Below are positions 54,620-64,000 of a stretch of DNA of 64,000 nt, piece by piece. Positions within the stretch are counted from its first letter, which is position 1; each line of letters begins with the position of its first letter. A program made the position numbers and the translations under genes. Under the pieces are notes generated by a model that was not told the DNA's origin, ran no database searches, and worked only from the letters and a program-made list of their open reading frames with translations. Source of the stretch: Taxillus chinensis (lineage: Eukaryota; Streptophyta; Magnoliopsida; Santalales; Loranthaceae); the NCBI GenBank assembly GCA_023512835.1, contig CM042090.1, positions 52,005,365 to 52,069,364 on the forward strand. Direction: 5' to 3'.

Positions 54620-56061
54620 CTAAGTAACACGGCGCCTCTTCCTCTGGGGTGGTCGCTCACCTGCTTCCTCCCTCTGCTTCATTATGGTCTCGATCTGTTT
54701 TTCCCTCAGCTGCAGCCTTTGAAGAGTTCCTTCTAGAGATGTTTCTAGCCTCTGGATCTGCTTCCTTAAAGTCTGATTCTCCTGGAGGATAGCCTTCATG
54801 TCTGAAGTTAGCTGTGGCTTGTGTTGTGCCCTCCAAGATATGTATGCTGGGAAAACACCAGGTTTTGAGCTGTTGGGTTGGATCTTGTGTGGTGTGGACC
54901 ATGCTTGATACATCTTCTTGCCTTCTTCTGTGAGCATGGTTCTGCTGTAAGTGAAGTCACACTCTTCCATGCCAAAGAGCACAGGAATAATCTGATGACG
55001 CCCCACTTGTCCTCCCACCGACGATGGTGCATATGCGGTTCCTCCCCAAGGGACCTAAAAGTGGAACCCAATTGTAGTCCCCGCAGCTATATGTCATGGA
55101 GACCACGGGCATCCAAGGAGCAGTCCAGGTAATGTCAGCTTCTGTGAGGTTTTCCAACTTCTTTTTCCAGCTCTCAAAGTCTTTTGGTAGGCTCCACTTG
55201 CTGAGCAGAATTTCTAGTAGTGTTGTGGCTGGTACTTGATAAACAGCAGGGAAACGATGAACACTACAGGGGAAATGACCTTGCAACCAAGTGCATAGGA
55301 GAGGTAAGCAACCCATGAACTGTCCCGAGCCTTTACTCCTTAGGTAAGTAAAAGATCGGATGGTTTCAGCCAAGATAGCAGGAGTAGGGTCACATCCCTT
55401 GAGCACCTGCTGGACCAAATCTACAATTGCCCCATCAATGTGGGCCGGTATCCTTGGGAAAATGACTAGCCCATATATAGCTAGTGTAAGCAATTTGTGT
55501 ACCTCCGCTTCCGTTGCAGTTTGTATTACTTCTTTGATTGTTGCCCATGGAAGATATTCGCGCCCACCGTAAGTTGTGACCGCCGGTGAGTCCCATACTG
55601 GCTTTCCCATAATTTCGGCAAAGGCCCTTCGGCATGACCTTCCTGGGCTCCAGCAGATAGATTTTCATTTTGTTTTCCACGGGGATATCCAGCAATCTTC
55701 TGTATTCTTCTATTGTGGGAACAAGATCTAGGCTGTTGAAGTTGAAGCACCGCCGTCGAGGTTCCCAGAAATAAATGGCTGCCCCCAGCATATCCGTATC
55801 GGCCAGTAGCTCAGTTACATGGAGCAAATCCCCAAGTTGTTGTATGTATATGCTTTTCCTTTCATCTGACCACTGCTTCCATATTGTCTGTACCTCCTTA
55901 GTGTAGTCCAACTGATCTTCTATGACAACATGTTCTGCCTTGTAGGCCTCTCCTGGCGGGAAATCTCCAAGGCGAAGTTGAATGTCTCCCGATGCTTGGG
56001 CCACCACTGTGACAGCCTCCTTGTCCTGAAGGCCTTTTAGGAGATGATCGAAAGTTGTCAT
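54620..56061 (-). pseudogene. Ogre ORF1
   Basis: I choose the ATG at 56061 (MTTFDHLLKGLQDK); the open frame extends 11 codons further up. Recognisable pieces are FWEPRRRCFNFNSLDLVPTI, the hallmark of the DUF7745-like ORF1 protein of Ogre-type elements, then CLPLLCTWLQGHF, then after another frame change a coiled coil (MKAILQENQTLRKQIQRLE) and a basic tail (PPQRKRRR). Three frames are needed, so at least two indels. ORF1 upstream of gag is specific to Ogre/TatIV; its role is not known. Confidence 0.85.
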
Positions 56062-56693
56062 GCCTATATGAATGATGAATGTCATGTTATGCATGATGGC
56101 AGGTTAGGATGACAAGTTAATATATATCAAGGTAGGTAGACAGGATAAAGAATAAACCAATTGTAAAAAAACAGTTAAATGTACAGGGGATGACTTAAGG
56201 ACTACCCTACAAAACAAAGGTTAGCATGGCATGGAATGATCAAACAAAATGTGGGTCAATACCCCTGATGGGCTTTTATTGCTACCCCTATCTTATTCGT
56301 TGGTTCCCAAACTTCCTCAATAGAGGGCTCCGTACACCATGGGATTTACCGGAGGGGGATCTTAAAAGGACGTGCCTTAAAAGAAACTCAAGCTTGAGTG
56401 AGGAGTCCGAGGCCCCATTGTGGATAATGATCAACGCGCTGGGGACCGTACTGAACCTCGCTAACCTAAATTGTGTTAAACCCGGGTATAGGGTTATGCA
56501 TGAATGCAACAAGTATGGAAAGCAATAAATCACAACTATCATGGTAATGAAAGCGTATAAATAAATCATAGTTTAAATGACCATTGTATCGAAACAACTT
56601 GGCATGACAGTTACATATATACAATAGCACAATTAAATATAACCTCCTAAGTCCTAGTTCTAGACCTAACTCTCTAAAGTGTTTATTCTTAGG
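56062..56693 (-). other. Ogre leader
   Basis: About 630 bp between the primer site and ORF1, with no long ORF on the coding strand that resembles a protein. I see no conserved element. Confidence 0.6.
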
Positions 56694-56711
56694 TCCCCAG
56701 CAGAGTCGCCA
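56694..56711 (-). other. Primer binding site (tRNA-Arg-like), Ogre
   Basis: On the plus strand TCCCCAGCAGAGTCGCCA lies 2 bp from the LTR end. Its minus complement starts TGG. From memory this matches the 3' end of a plant tRNA-Arg (CCCCAGxxGAGTCGCCA) except for two bases; tRNA-Arg is the known Ogre primer. Confidence 0.72.
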
Positions 56712-56713
56712 GC

Positions 56714-59665
56714 TGTCATCACTGCTTTTCGTCCGGGCCCTTTTGGGGTGAGCTCAAACTAAACCAATGATGAGAAAATTTAGAGTCGCCACCAACTGTT
56801 TTTGGGGTACAGTTGGATACCCTCTACTTCGAGTAGTTTCAAGTGTATGGTCTGCGTTATCAGAGATGGGTTCGGGAGTTGGTTACGTGTAGGGAAGGAT
56901 TAGCACCCCTACAGCGCCCTTTCGGTATCTAATTTAGGAGGAGGAGGTTTTATTTTATTTGTACTGCTGTGATTGGGTTAAATTTCCTAAAAAGTCTATG
57001 ATTTTTATTTGACTAAGTTATTTATCGAAGTTATGGTTAAGATTGATTTACCCTAGGTTTTTAAAGGGAATCCTAAAAGTTTTTTGGTTTTTGTTTGAAG
57101 TGGGGAATGGGATCCTATGGGTTGGTTTTGGGTTTTTGGTTTGGAAATTTAAGTCCTAAAAAACTGGTTTTTTATTTCCCCCTTTTTTTTTGTTTTTTTG
57201 TTTTTTTTTGGGTTAGAAAACACATTTTTTTTGTGTTTTGTAAAAAAACGTTTTGTTTTGGTTTTGCTTTCTTTTGTTTTTTTTGTTTTTGTTTGTTTTT
57301 TTGTTTTGTTTGTTTTTTTTGTTTATTTTTATTTTTATTTTTTTTTGTTTTGTTTTTGGAAGGTAAAGCATGTTTTTTGTGTGTTTTAAAGGGAATTGGA
57401 ACTCCTAAATATGGAAACGTGCATTTTTTAGATGCTTTCTTTTCCCTTTTTTTTTGACTTGAAATACATTTTTTTTTGTTTTGAAAACGTTTTTTTTTTT
57501 GAAATTGAAAATGCATATATCAAAAGAGATGTGGAGTGTGTGAGTGTGCCATCCACAAAAATAAAATCACTCTTTTTTTTTTTTTTTTTCTTCATCCTCT
57601 CCTTTTGCTCTCTCTCTTTTTTCCTTTTGTTGTTTTTTTTTACTACACTTTACATATTACAACATACACATAGGAAGGAATACAAGAAAATACAATGAAA
57701 AAGGCTGAAAAGCAATTACATCAAATATAAATAAGCTAGAAACGAAAATTAGAAAAGATGCTAAAACAATTACACCAAATAGATATAAATAAGCTGAAAA
57801 AAATAGTAGAAAGATAAAAGGGTGAACCGACTTTGAAGCTTTGCAACGTCAATCTTCTGCTTGAGCTCCCGCCGGCGCTGATAGTCCACTTGCTCGACTT
57901 GGAATCGACAGATCTGACAGTGGGACTTATGAAGAAACTTCCCTGGTGTTTGGAGATAGGAGGACTGAAATTGGAGTTTGTAAGGAGTGGATGAGTGATC
58001 TCTGACAGTGGGGCGTTTTCTGATGATAAGGCTGGGGCGTTTTCTGATGATGATGAGGCTGGTTTTGATGATGAAACTGTTTTTTCTCTTTTTTTTTTGA
58101 ACTTCTCTCCTTTCTTTCTTTTCCTTTCTCTCTCTTGTTTTTTTTTTTTGCTCTGTCTGCACTAGGATGAGGAATGGCAGCAGGTTTTCAACGATAAAGG
58201 GGGGGCTCTCTGTTTTTCTTTCTTTTTCTGCACTGGACTGATGGAGGGTGACAGCAGGTTTTCTTCCTTTTTTTTTTCAACGAGCTTCTCCTCCTTCTCT
58301 CAAAGAACTCCCTCTTTTTTTTTGCAGGGACGGGCAACTGTTTTTTTCCTTATGACAGATCTCTTTTTTTTCTCTTTTTTTTTTTTCAACTCTCTATCCA
58401 ACGAAAACCCACACTCCTCTCTTTTTTTCCACGAATTTTCCATTCCAAAAAAAAAAAAAAAAGAATCCCCTCTCGCAGGGACTGTCGAATCCCTCTTAAA
58501 GTGCTGCAGAAAAGCTTTTGGCTCCACTGTCATTAATTGCTGTATTATTTGATGCAGTATTTAATTTGCAGGTTTGGTGCCTTGTCGGGAGGACAGTGTG
58601 TGCGGGAGACAGGGTAACTCGTGATTGCCTTTTTTTTTTTTAAGTTTGTATTTTAGCAGCACATGGGACTGACAGGTTGTTGAGTTATTCCTTGTCTGAT
58701 GGTCAGCGCAGAAGAGTCCCGTGAAGCCAGCGAGAAGAATAAAGGGAAACCCGTGAAAGGAAAAGTCGACGCGAGAAAAGCCAGCGAAAAAGGAATCAGC
58801 GAAGGCAAAAAGGGTCGGAGGTTCGAAGTGTCGGCAGGTCGGAGCGTCGGCAGGTCGAAGCTTCGGTCAACGATGGAGGGCGTACGGGTGCTGCGGGTCG
58901 AAGGTCGGAGTGTCGGCAGGTCGAAGTGTCGGCAGGGTCGAAGCTTCGGTGGGTCGAATTTCGGTGGGGCAAAAGTCCATGGTCAAGGGGTCGAAGTGTC
59001 GGCAGGTCGAAGGTCAACGGTGCTTCAAAGCTTCGAGGCTTCGAGGCTTCGGGGCTTCGGGGCTTCGAGGCTTCGAGCTTCGAGCTTCGAGGCTTCGGGG
59101 CTTCGAGCTTCGGGGCTTCGGGCTTCGGGGCTTCGAGGCTTCGAAGGTCAACGGGTCGCAGTGTCGGCAGGTCAACGGTCAACGGTCAACCCTTTTTACC
59201 CCCACCAAAAATGCAAAAATGGATGACCTTCCAAGGATTGTTCGGGGAGATCCGTGTTCGCCTATATAGGCATTTTGAGGAGTTTCGCCTGATCACTTTT
59301 GCGGGCAGTTTGACCAGGGGCATTGACCGTCTTTTGGCAACTTTGACTTTTTCCAACGAAAGTTGTTTTGGCCATAACTTCTTCATTTTAAGTCCGATTT
59401 GAGCTCGGTCAAGTGCGTTGGTCTTCAATTTTCATCCTCCATCACCTGGTGTTGGTCTTGGGGCGCTTCAAGGACTTGTAGCAAAAGTCATTAATTTTGA
59501 ACTCCCCCATCCGTGTTAATTGTATACATCTCGTGCAGATTGTGGTAGACCATTCCTTGGAAGTATGGGATCATTGTGGACCTGTTCAAAAAGGCATATG
59601 GCATGGGCAGAAAGGTATATCAAATGGGGTTAGTATGTCCAACCCGGACAAAATGGGGTCCAACA
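56714..59665 (-). repeat. Ogre LTR (5' LTR in element orientation)
   Basis: 2952 bp, pairing with 33686-36239. It includes the CTTCGAGG minisatellite and an additional copy of surrounding sequence at 58843-59245, which the other LTR lacks. A TATA-like CCTATATAGG lies at 59261-59270. The T-rich tract is at 57170-58460. Confidence 0.93.
58810..59185. repeat. CTTCGAGG/GGTCGAAG minisatellite in Ogre 5' LTR
   Basis: Short units GGCTTCGA and CTTCGGGG (about 8 bp, about 59035-59145) are embedded in longer units built on GGTCGAAGTGTCGGCA (about 18 bp). The Ser/Arg/Gly- or Leu/Arg-rich ORFs here (58699-59402) are repeat artefacts. The array is missing from the other LTR. Confidence 0.88.
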
Positions 59666-59670
59666 AACCT

Positions 59671-60133
59671 TACAAGGTTGCATTTTATGCTCTCCCTTGA
59701 TGGATTATTCACTCTGCTATTGTCCTCACACAAGCCCCCCTTTTTTTTTTTTTTCAACAAGAACTGAGCGGAAATACTGGAATCACTAACATCATACACC
59801 AAACACTGAGCACAAACAGGTACTTCTTATGCCTAAGTAACTCCAACTATTAAATAGCTAGTAATGAATATTAAGAGCAAATTGATAACCCAATAACCCA
59901 TAAAATATACTCAAAGGCAAGATAATGGTGCTCTCAAAAAGTATATGCCTATTCTGCACTCAACTTCAGGGTTTACAAAGCTCATCCTAACATAACATGC
60001 CTTATACTCATCCTAACAGCTTAGTTCTTGTTCAGAAACGACGTCGTTTTGGCTGGGGGGGAATTTCCCCCCCCCCCATACGTAAACGAAGCGATGTCCT
60101 CAGAGCATGGAAAAAGTAAAAGGAAAAGGAGCA
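59671..60133 (-). other. Athila B 3' non-coding region, right part
   Basis: Continuation of 33013-33685 across the Ogre element. It holds a poly-T run near 59735-59755, a perfect palindrome AAACGACGTCGTTT (60036-60049) and a G6/C10 patch near 60055-60078. No coding. Confidence 0.65.
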
Positions 60134-61360
60134 TTACCGGTTGGTGGGTATGCTATAGTAGAAGATAACATGGGCCACCATTCGTCTAAGACGTGCAACA
60201 AAGTCAGTCGAGGTTTCTCCTGTGAGCGCCCAAGTATCCTTATGCTGCAACAGAGCTATCAAATAATAATAGACAAAAATCCCACAACTGAATTGATCAG
60301 GTTGTTGGGGAAGCTCCATTTCATTGAAGTGCACCAGAGGTAACTTGGATGTCAATAGCCCTTCTTTTCAGAGTGCGGTTTTGATTTTTTTCAAGAAACC
60401 ACGGACAAGCTTCTTCTTTCGTGTGGAAAACCCATGGGCTTGGCTCGGGTCATAAAGGACGGCATGGCCCACAGTCAGGTCCAACTGCAAGAGTACAAAG
60501 TGTCGATCAAGGAGGACCGGTATAAGAACCTCGTGGACCTGGTGCCAAGAGCGATGTCCTTCTGCAGCTCCATTCATCCGCCGGCGGAAGATATGTTCCT
60601 CTAACGGCTGCTCATAAATCTCACACAACATGATAGAAGTGTACTGAGCCATAAGGTAATCGTTGGGTTCGGCTTCCACCACATGTCGCATCGTACGGCA
60701 GAATAAGTCAACGTCATCGGAAGATAAGTACTCATCAGCTAGGATACGCTGCAAATAAGATGACGTGAAGACATCTGAATCACGTGTAAAACATGCTTGC
60801 AAGGTGTCTCCATAAGTAAACTGCTGAAAAGCAGCTGTGGCATCAGCAGTGGAGAGGGCCGGATGAAGATGAATATAGATGGGCTCCCCTAGGTCATCTT
60901 CCTGGGGAGCTTCGGATGATGCGCCAGACCACCATTGCAACGGATGGATTAAGGGAACTAGGGCCTGTGAAGAGCTGGGCCCTGCTAGTGGTGGGAAATA
61001 AACGAAGCTGGCTGGAGGGAAGGGTGACGCGGTGTAGGGCTCCGCCTCTTGCGGGTCTTGTGGATACTCCGGTGTCTCTTCGCTATGCGCAGCGTCTTCG
61101 GTGTCCGGAGGTGATGGTGCGTCAAATGGAGCCTCCACAGGAGGTGTAGGAGTTTTCTTCTTCTTCTTCTTGCCCAGGGCTTTCCGGATCTTACCGAGCA
61201 GCCCTTTGACTTCCTTCTCTGCTCCTTGAGGATGAGAGTTTGATTTTTCTTCGATGCCCGATCTCCTGAACGGTTTCCGCTTGTGCCTCTTGTAGTTGAG
61301 CGGTTTGCTTCCGTAAGTCTTCATAAGAAGCGGCAAGGAGTTGGCTCCGGGGCTTCCCAT
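60134..61360 (-). pseudogene. Ulp1/SENP-like (C48) cysteine protease module in Athila env-position ORF
   Basis: The minus frame from 61360 runs 330 codons, a TGA (60370-60368), and continues in the same frame to 60134. It starts with a basic stretch (KALGKKKKKK), a Pro-rich linker, then an alpha-helical region and the protease end. His is at 60502-60500 in LLDRHFVLLQLDL, Asp at 60451-60449 in VLYDPSQ, Gln at 60304-60302 in LPQQPDQFSCG, Cys at 60286-60284. The His-Asp spacing (17) and Gln-Cys spacing (6) are those of yeast Ulp1, and a LRRMVAHVIF helix follows as in Ulp1. Ulp1 enzymes cut SUMO from proteins; whether this one did is unknown. Only the stop breaks the protease module itself. Neighbours: polypurine tract and 3' LTR downstream; the 61478-62461 domain upstream. 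Confidence 0.82.
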
Positions 61361-61590
61361 GGTCGGGCGGATGGACGAGACGTTGCTTGTTGATCTTGAG
61401 TGATGTACTCGAGCAGCTCATCCAGCTGAAGTCTTGTGATGTGGCCATTAGTGAAAGCCCAGTTAAGAACGTCAACTTCACTGATAACTTGGCCACTGAT
61501 GCCTTGGAAGAAATTGTAGATGTCCTCCTTGTGAACATTGAACCGCATGTACATGGCGATCAACTGGAAGATGTCTTTGTCGGCGGGCAT
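61191..61590 (-). pseudogene. Frameshifted junction of the Athila env-position ORF
   Basis: Three minus frames carry protein-like text in turn: IAMYMRFNVHKEDIYNFFQ with VLNWAFTNGHITRLQLDELL (about 61590-61370), then LLAASYEDLRKQTAQLQEAQ (about 61340-61270, a coiled-coil-like helix), then the frame of 61360 onwards. Together they suggest that one long ORF from 62461 to 60134 was broken here by two or more small indels. I do not recognise a named domain in this segment. Confidence 0.65.
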
Positions 61591-62461
61591 TCATGGGAGT
61601 GGAGGTATCCCTAAGCTGCTCCGTGGGTCGCTCCATATGCACGCTATGACGTGAAGGCTGTGGTGCGACGTGGATACTATCTCCCCATTTGCCCTTGTAG
61701 CTAACTCCTAAAGCACCCTCTGGATGGAGAACTCGTAACCGCAAGTTATCCGGGAAAATAGTGGGGACTACTTGAGCACTAAGATGACCATATTGATATT
61801 GCAGAAGCATGCTAAGTAGTCGACCATATAAGCATTTATAAATGTCCCGTTTCCACAATTTAAAAATTTCCGCAGCCCAATCAATGTGTAATTGGCGATC
61901 GATGCAAAACATAAACTCCAAATGGGATTTAGGGACTGAGTCTACGCCACTAGTTTGTAACAGTAAGCACCTCCCTACCAAATTGGCAAGGCAACGGTAT
62001 TTCCCGTGAAATCCGTTTTTCGTAAATTGCCGACGTTTCCCAAATTCCTTAGTATACTGTAAAGCTCTACCATATTCTCCTAAGGTCAATGCAGGCTTTG
62101 CATGCATGGGATTTGGCAGATCAAAGCAATCTCTCAACAAAGTAGGGGAAATAGAAATTAAGACACCTTGAACCTCCCCAATTATCTCATCATCTTCCTC
62201 ATTGACATAGACTGAATTATAAAATTCTAACATGGCAGGGTAATACAAATCACTGCGAGCGCATACTAACCTTCTCAGTCCCAATGCTTGCAGCTTGGTC
62301 ATAACTTCTTCAATCCAGTCAAGGGTGGAGGACTCCAGGATCTCCCAATCAAGCACATTCCCCACGAAGATAGTGTCGGCGTCTCTCAATGCCGAAGGCA
62401 GAGAGGTGGCAGAGGCTTCAGGACTGCCTTCTCCTTGGCGGGCTCTCCTTGTGTGCACCAT
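61478..62461 (-). pseudogene. Athila env-position ORF, N-terminal part (plant transposon protein-like)
   Basis: The ATG at 62461 gives MVHTRRARQGEGSPEASAT, a basic low-complexity start. Residues of about 45-240 form a region with PAMLEFYNSVYVNEEDDEII, GVLISISPTLLRDCFDLPNP, YRCLANLVGRCLLL and KCLYGRLLSMLLQYQYG. This pattern (W/Y-xx-LVREFY, VRG-xxxxSP-xxIxxxxxLP, then an xxxNxLLP helix) is like the 'putative plant transposon protein' family often found in plant LTR elements. The tail after about residue 280 is out of frame. Upstream is integrase with a 1-kb spacer; downstream the Ulp1-like part. Its function is not known. Confidence 0.7.
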
Positions 62462-63480
62462 GACTAATCAGAGAAGAATTTTTGCTCTCAGCAAGAAAGG
62501 AGGAGAAAGTATGATATGTGAGTTTGAAGCTTGGAACTCATCCTTATTTATAGTGATTCGCCACAAGGGGAAAAGACGAAAATAGCCCTCTTAAAGTGCT
62601 CCATCTTTTTCACGTGCAGACCAAAGAAGACTCTAGAAGATGCCAGCTAGTGCCCACCGAAATTTCAGACTGATTGGCCAAAGGTAGGTGTGCACGTGAA
62701 AAGCGTGTTTTCACGGTCAAAGCTTGGATGACTCTAGACACTGCCAGCTGCTGTCCACCAAAATTTTAGATCAAAAAGACGCGTCTATCACTGTGCACAT
62801 GAAAAGTGTTTTCACGGGCAGGTCTCAGAAGGGACTAGAAGATGCCAGTTGCCGCTGTGCAAAATTTCAGCTCGATTGGACCATTATACCCTTGTGCACG
62901 CGAAAAGACTTTTCACGGGCAAGGCCTTTTTTGTCCAAATTTCGCCTGTAGGTCACGGATGAACTGTAGATTCATTTAAGATGTCAACGTGACATGCTGG
63001 TTCTCACGGGCAAGCTGGTTGACACCCTGAATGAAGCCTAATGATGTTGAAATTTGACAGGCTAGTATCCCATCTCCCAAGGACAAAAACGTGTCAGTTA
63101 GTGGGCCCAAAATACCATCATATAATCCAGAACTTCATCTCCATGGTTTGGCAAGAAATTGGAGTGGGCCCCTCTGATTTAATTCAACTGAACTTAGATG
63201 TGGGCCTGAGAAAATTTAGTTGAAGTTCTGATACACAGGCCCAAGTAAGCCCAAGCTTAAAGAAGCTTCATCAAGGAATTTGGGCCTAGGCCCTGGTTCA
63301 AATGCTGCCAATAAAAGTTAAAACAAAACAGATATGCACTCCCTACAGACTATGGGTTAAAGCACACAATAATAATATCCCAATAAAATAAATAAAATAA
63401 AAGAAAAAGGAAGAGAAATCACCATGGGTTGCCTCCCATGAAGCGCTGAGTTTAGGTCTTTCGCTTGACCGTCCCCGCTG
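62462..63480 (-). other. Athila B spacer between integrase and env-position ORF
   Basis: About 1 kb, no coding. The part nearest the ORF (about 62600-63030) holds four to five imperfect units of about 105-115 bp with paired CACGTG/TTTTCACGGGCA motifs. The rest (63031-63480) is unremarkable. Splice or promoter signals for the downstream ORF could lie here, but I cannot point to one. Confidence 0.6.
62600..63030. repeat. Tandem G-box repeat units
   Basis: Each unit has CACxxGAAAAG, then TTTTCACGGGCA, then GACTCTAGAxxxTGCCAG, then CACCxAAATTT. The pairs CACGTGAAAAG...TTTTCACGG can form short hairpins. Unit starts are near 62611, 62694, 62797 and 62896, with a partial unit near 63002. Confidence 0.7.
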
Positions 63481-64000
63481 TCAAGTTGTGCTCAGAGTGA
63501 AATGATCAACCTCCTTAACATGGTCCTGCATGTAGTATGGCTTCACACGCTGACCATTTACTTTGAAAATTTGTCCAGAGGTTGATTGGAGTTCAACACT
63601 ACCATATGGGAAAACCTTTGTAATAGTGAAAGGCCCCATCCATTTAGATCGCAGCTTCCCAGGAAAGAGTTTAAGTCTGGAATTAAAGAGAAGCACCTTC
63701 TGCCCTGGTTCAACAGTAGAGGGGCTGATCTTCTTATCATGTCTGAGCTTAGACCTCTCTTTGTACAGCTTCGCACTCTCATAGGCATTGAAGCGAAATT
63801 CCTCCAACTCATTTAATTGGTGCAATCGTAGTTCAGCAGCAACATTGGGATCCATGTTTAGCTTTTTAACTGCCCAAAATGCTTTGTGTTCCAATTCAAC
63901 AGGCAAGTGGCAGGCCTTTCCGTACAGTAGACGATAAGGAGACATTCCAATGGGCGTTTTGAATGCTGTGCGATAAGCCCACAACGCCTCATCGAGTTTT
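63481..64000 (-). pseudogene. Athila B integrase, C-terminal part (cut by window edge)
   Basis: Open on the minus strand from the edge ([10 protein letters not shown]) to a stop at 63481, 173 codons shown. It reads [60 protein letters not shown], then [20 protein letters not shown] and [20 protein letters not shown]. These are standard for the C-terminal half of Athila integrase. No break in this part; the D,D35E core lies outside. I label it a pseudogene because the element downstream is broken, not from a defect here. Confidence 0.88.

Larger units (their letters stand above)
33686..59665 (-). mobile_element. Ogre/Tat-type Ty3/gypsy element, interrupted by Tekay 2
   Basis: LTRs are 33686-36239 and 56714-59665, with target duplication AACCT at 33681-33685 and 59666-59670. 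The primer site (tRNA-Arg-like) lies next to the right-hand LTR and the polypurine tract next to the left-hand one, so orientation is minus. The order is LTR, ORF1, gag, protease, G-patch-like segment, probable intron, RT, RNase H, second RNase H, integrase, minisatellite 3' region, LTR. ORF1, the second RNase H and the intron are hallmarks of the Ogre (TatIV) group. Tekay 2 (41357-50450) sits inside the pol. Without it the element would be about 16.9 kb. Confidence 0.93.
31510..64000 (-). mobile_element. Athila B: Ty3/gypsy Athila-type element, 3' part, carrying the Ogre element
   Basis: Minus-strand order from the right edge: end of integrase (64000-63481), spacer with G-box repeats, a two-part env-position ORF (62461-60134), a long non-coding 3' region (60133-59671 and 33685-33013), a polypurine tract, and the 3' LTR (32996-31510). 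The Ogre insertion 33686-59665 with AACCT on both sides interrupts the 3' region. The integrase wording ([35 protein letters not shown]) is characteristic of Athila. The 5' LTR, gag and most of pol lie beyond the window. Confidence 0.85.

Noticed and set aside
58699..59402. Overlapping Ser/Arg/Gly- and Leu/Arg-rich ORFs
   Set aside because: They read through the CTTCGAGG minisatellite inside the Ogre LTR in all frames; the other LTR lacks the block.
60134..61360. Ulp1-like part as a host SUMO protease gene or a MULE passenger
   Set aside because: No introns, no MULE transposase or terminal inverted repeats seen nearby; it is collinear with Athila integrase upstream and Athila polypurine tract and LTR downstream. 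Kept as element-encoded, though a second insertion cannot be fully excluded.

Overview
The window looks like intergenic heterochromatin from a flowering plant, probably a eudicot. I see no host gene. Essentially all 64 kb is nested LTR retrotransposons: one Ty1/copia element and several Ty3/gypsy lineages (Tekay-type chromoviruses, Ogre/Tat, Athila). The species cannot be told. Coordinates of LTR ends, primer sites and target-site duplications (TSDs) were read directly from the sequence. Lineage names rest on recognised protein motifs, not on a search.

Layout, left to right. (1) 1-744 is a remnant of an Athila-type 3' end on the minus strand. (2) 745-31509 is a plus-strand Ty1/copia element, 5'-truncated inside its protease. 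(3) Its pol is split by an insertion at 1068-27211 with a perfect TTAAG TSD: 'Tekay A' (plus), whose interior is decayed. The 3' LTR of Tekay A was itself hit twice, by 'Tekay 1' (7959-16150, minus, TSD TTAAT, internally deleted) and by 'Tekay C' (16575-26767, plus, TSD GTGGA/ATGGA), so that LTR survives in three pieces. (4) Copia pol resumes at 27217 and ends at 30234, followed by non-coding copia 3' sequence. (5) 31510-64000 is the 3' part of a minus-strand Athila element ('Athila B'): 3' LTR, polypurine tract, long 3' region, an env-position ORF, and the end of integrase, which runs off the right edge. (6) Inside Athila B's 3' region lies a minus-strand Ogre/Tat element (33686-59665, TSD AACCT), with ORF1, gag, protease, a probable intron, RT, two RNase H domains, integrase and a minisatellite-bearing 3' region. 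(7) The Ogre pol is split between its FAWSY and QDMPGLD motifs by 'Tekay 2' (41357-50450, minus, TSD GTATG).

The stacking order is therefore copia, then Tekay A, then Tekay 1 and Tekay C; and Athila B, then Ogre, then Tekay 2. No element has fully intact coding, although several retain long open stretches. Tekay C is damaged mainly by TAG/TGA codons that look like C-to-T changes.

The most interesting item is in Athila B. Between integrase and the 3' LTR, where Athila elements carry an env-like ORF, there is a Ulp1/SENP-type (C48) cysteine-protease module. Its His, Asp, Gln and Cys all sit in recognisable motifs with Ulp1-like spacing. It follows a 'putative plant transposon protein'-like domain and is broken by one stop codon and upstream frameshifts. 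Other points of note are the Ogre intron with in-frame splice logic, ACGT palindromes and G-box cassettes shared by the LTR promoters of unrelated families, a cluster of HD-Zip-like sites in the Tekay C promoter, and LTR minisatellites that differ between sister elements.
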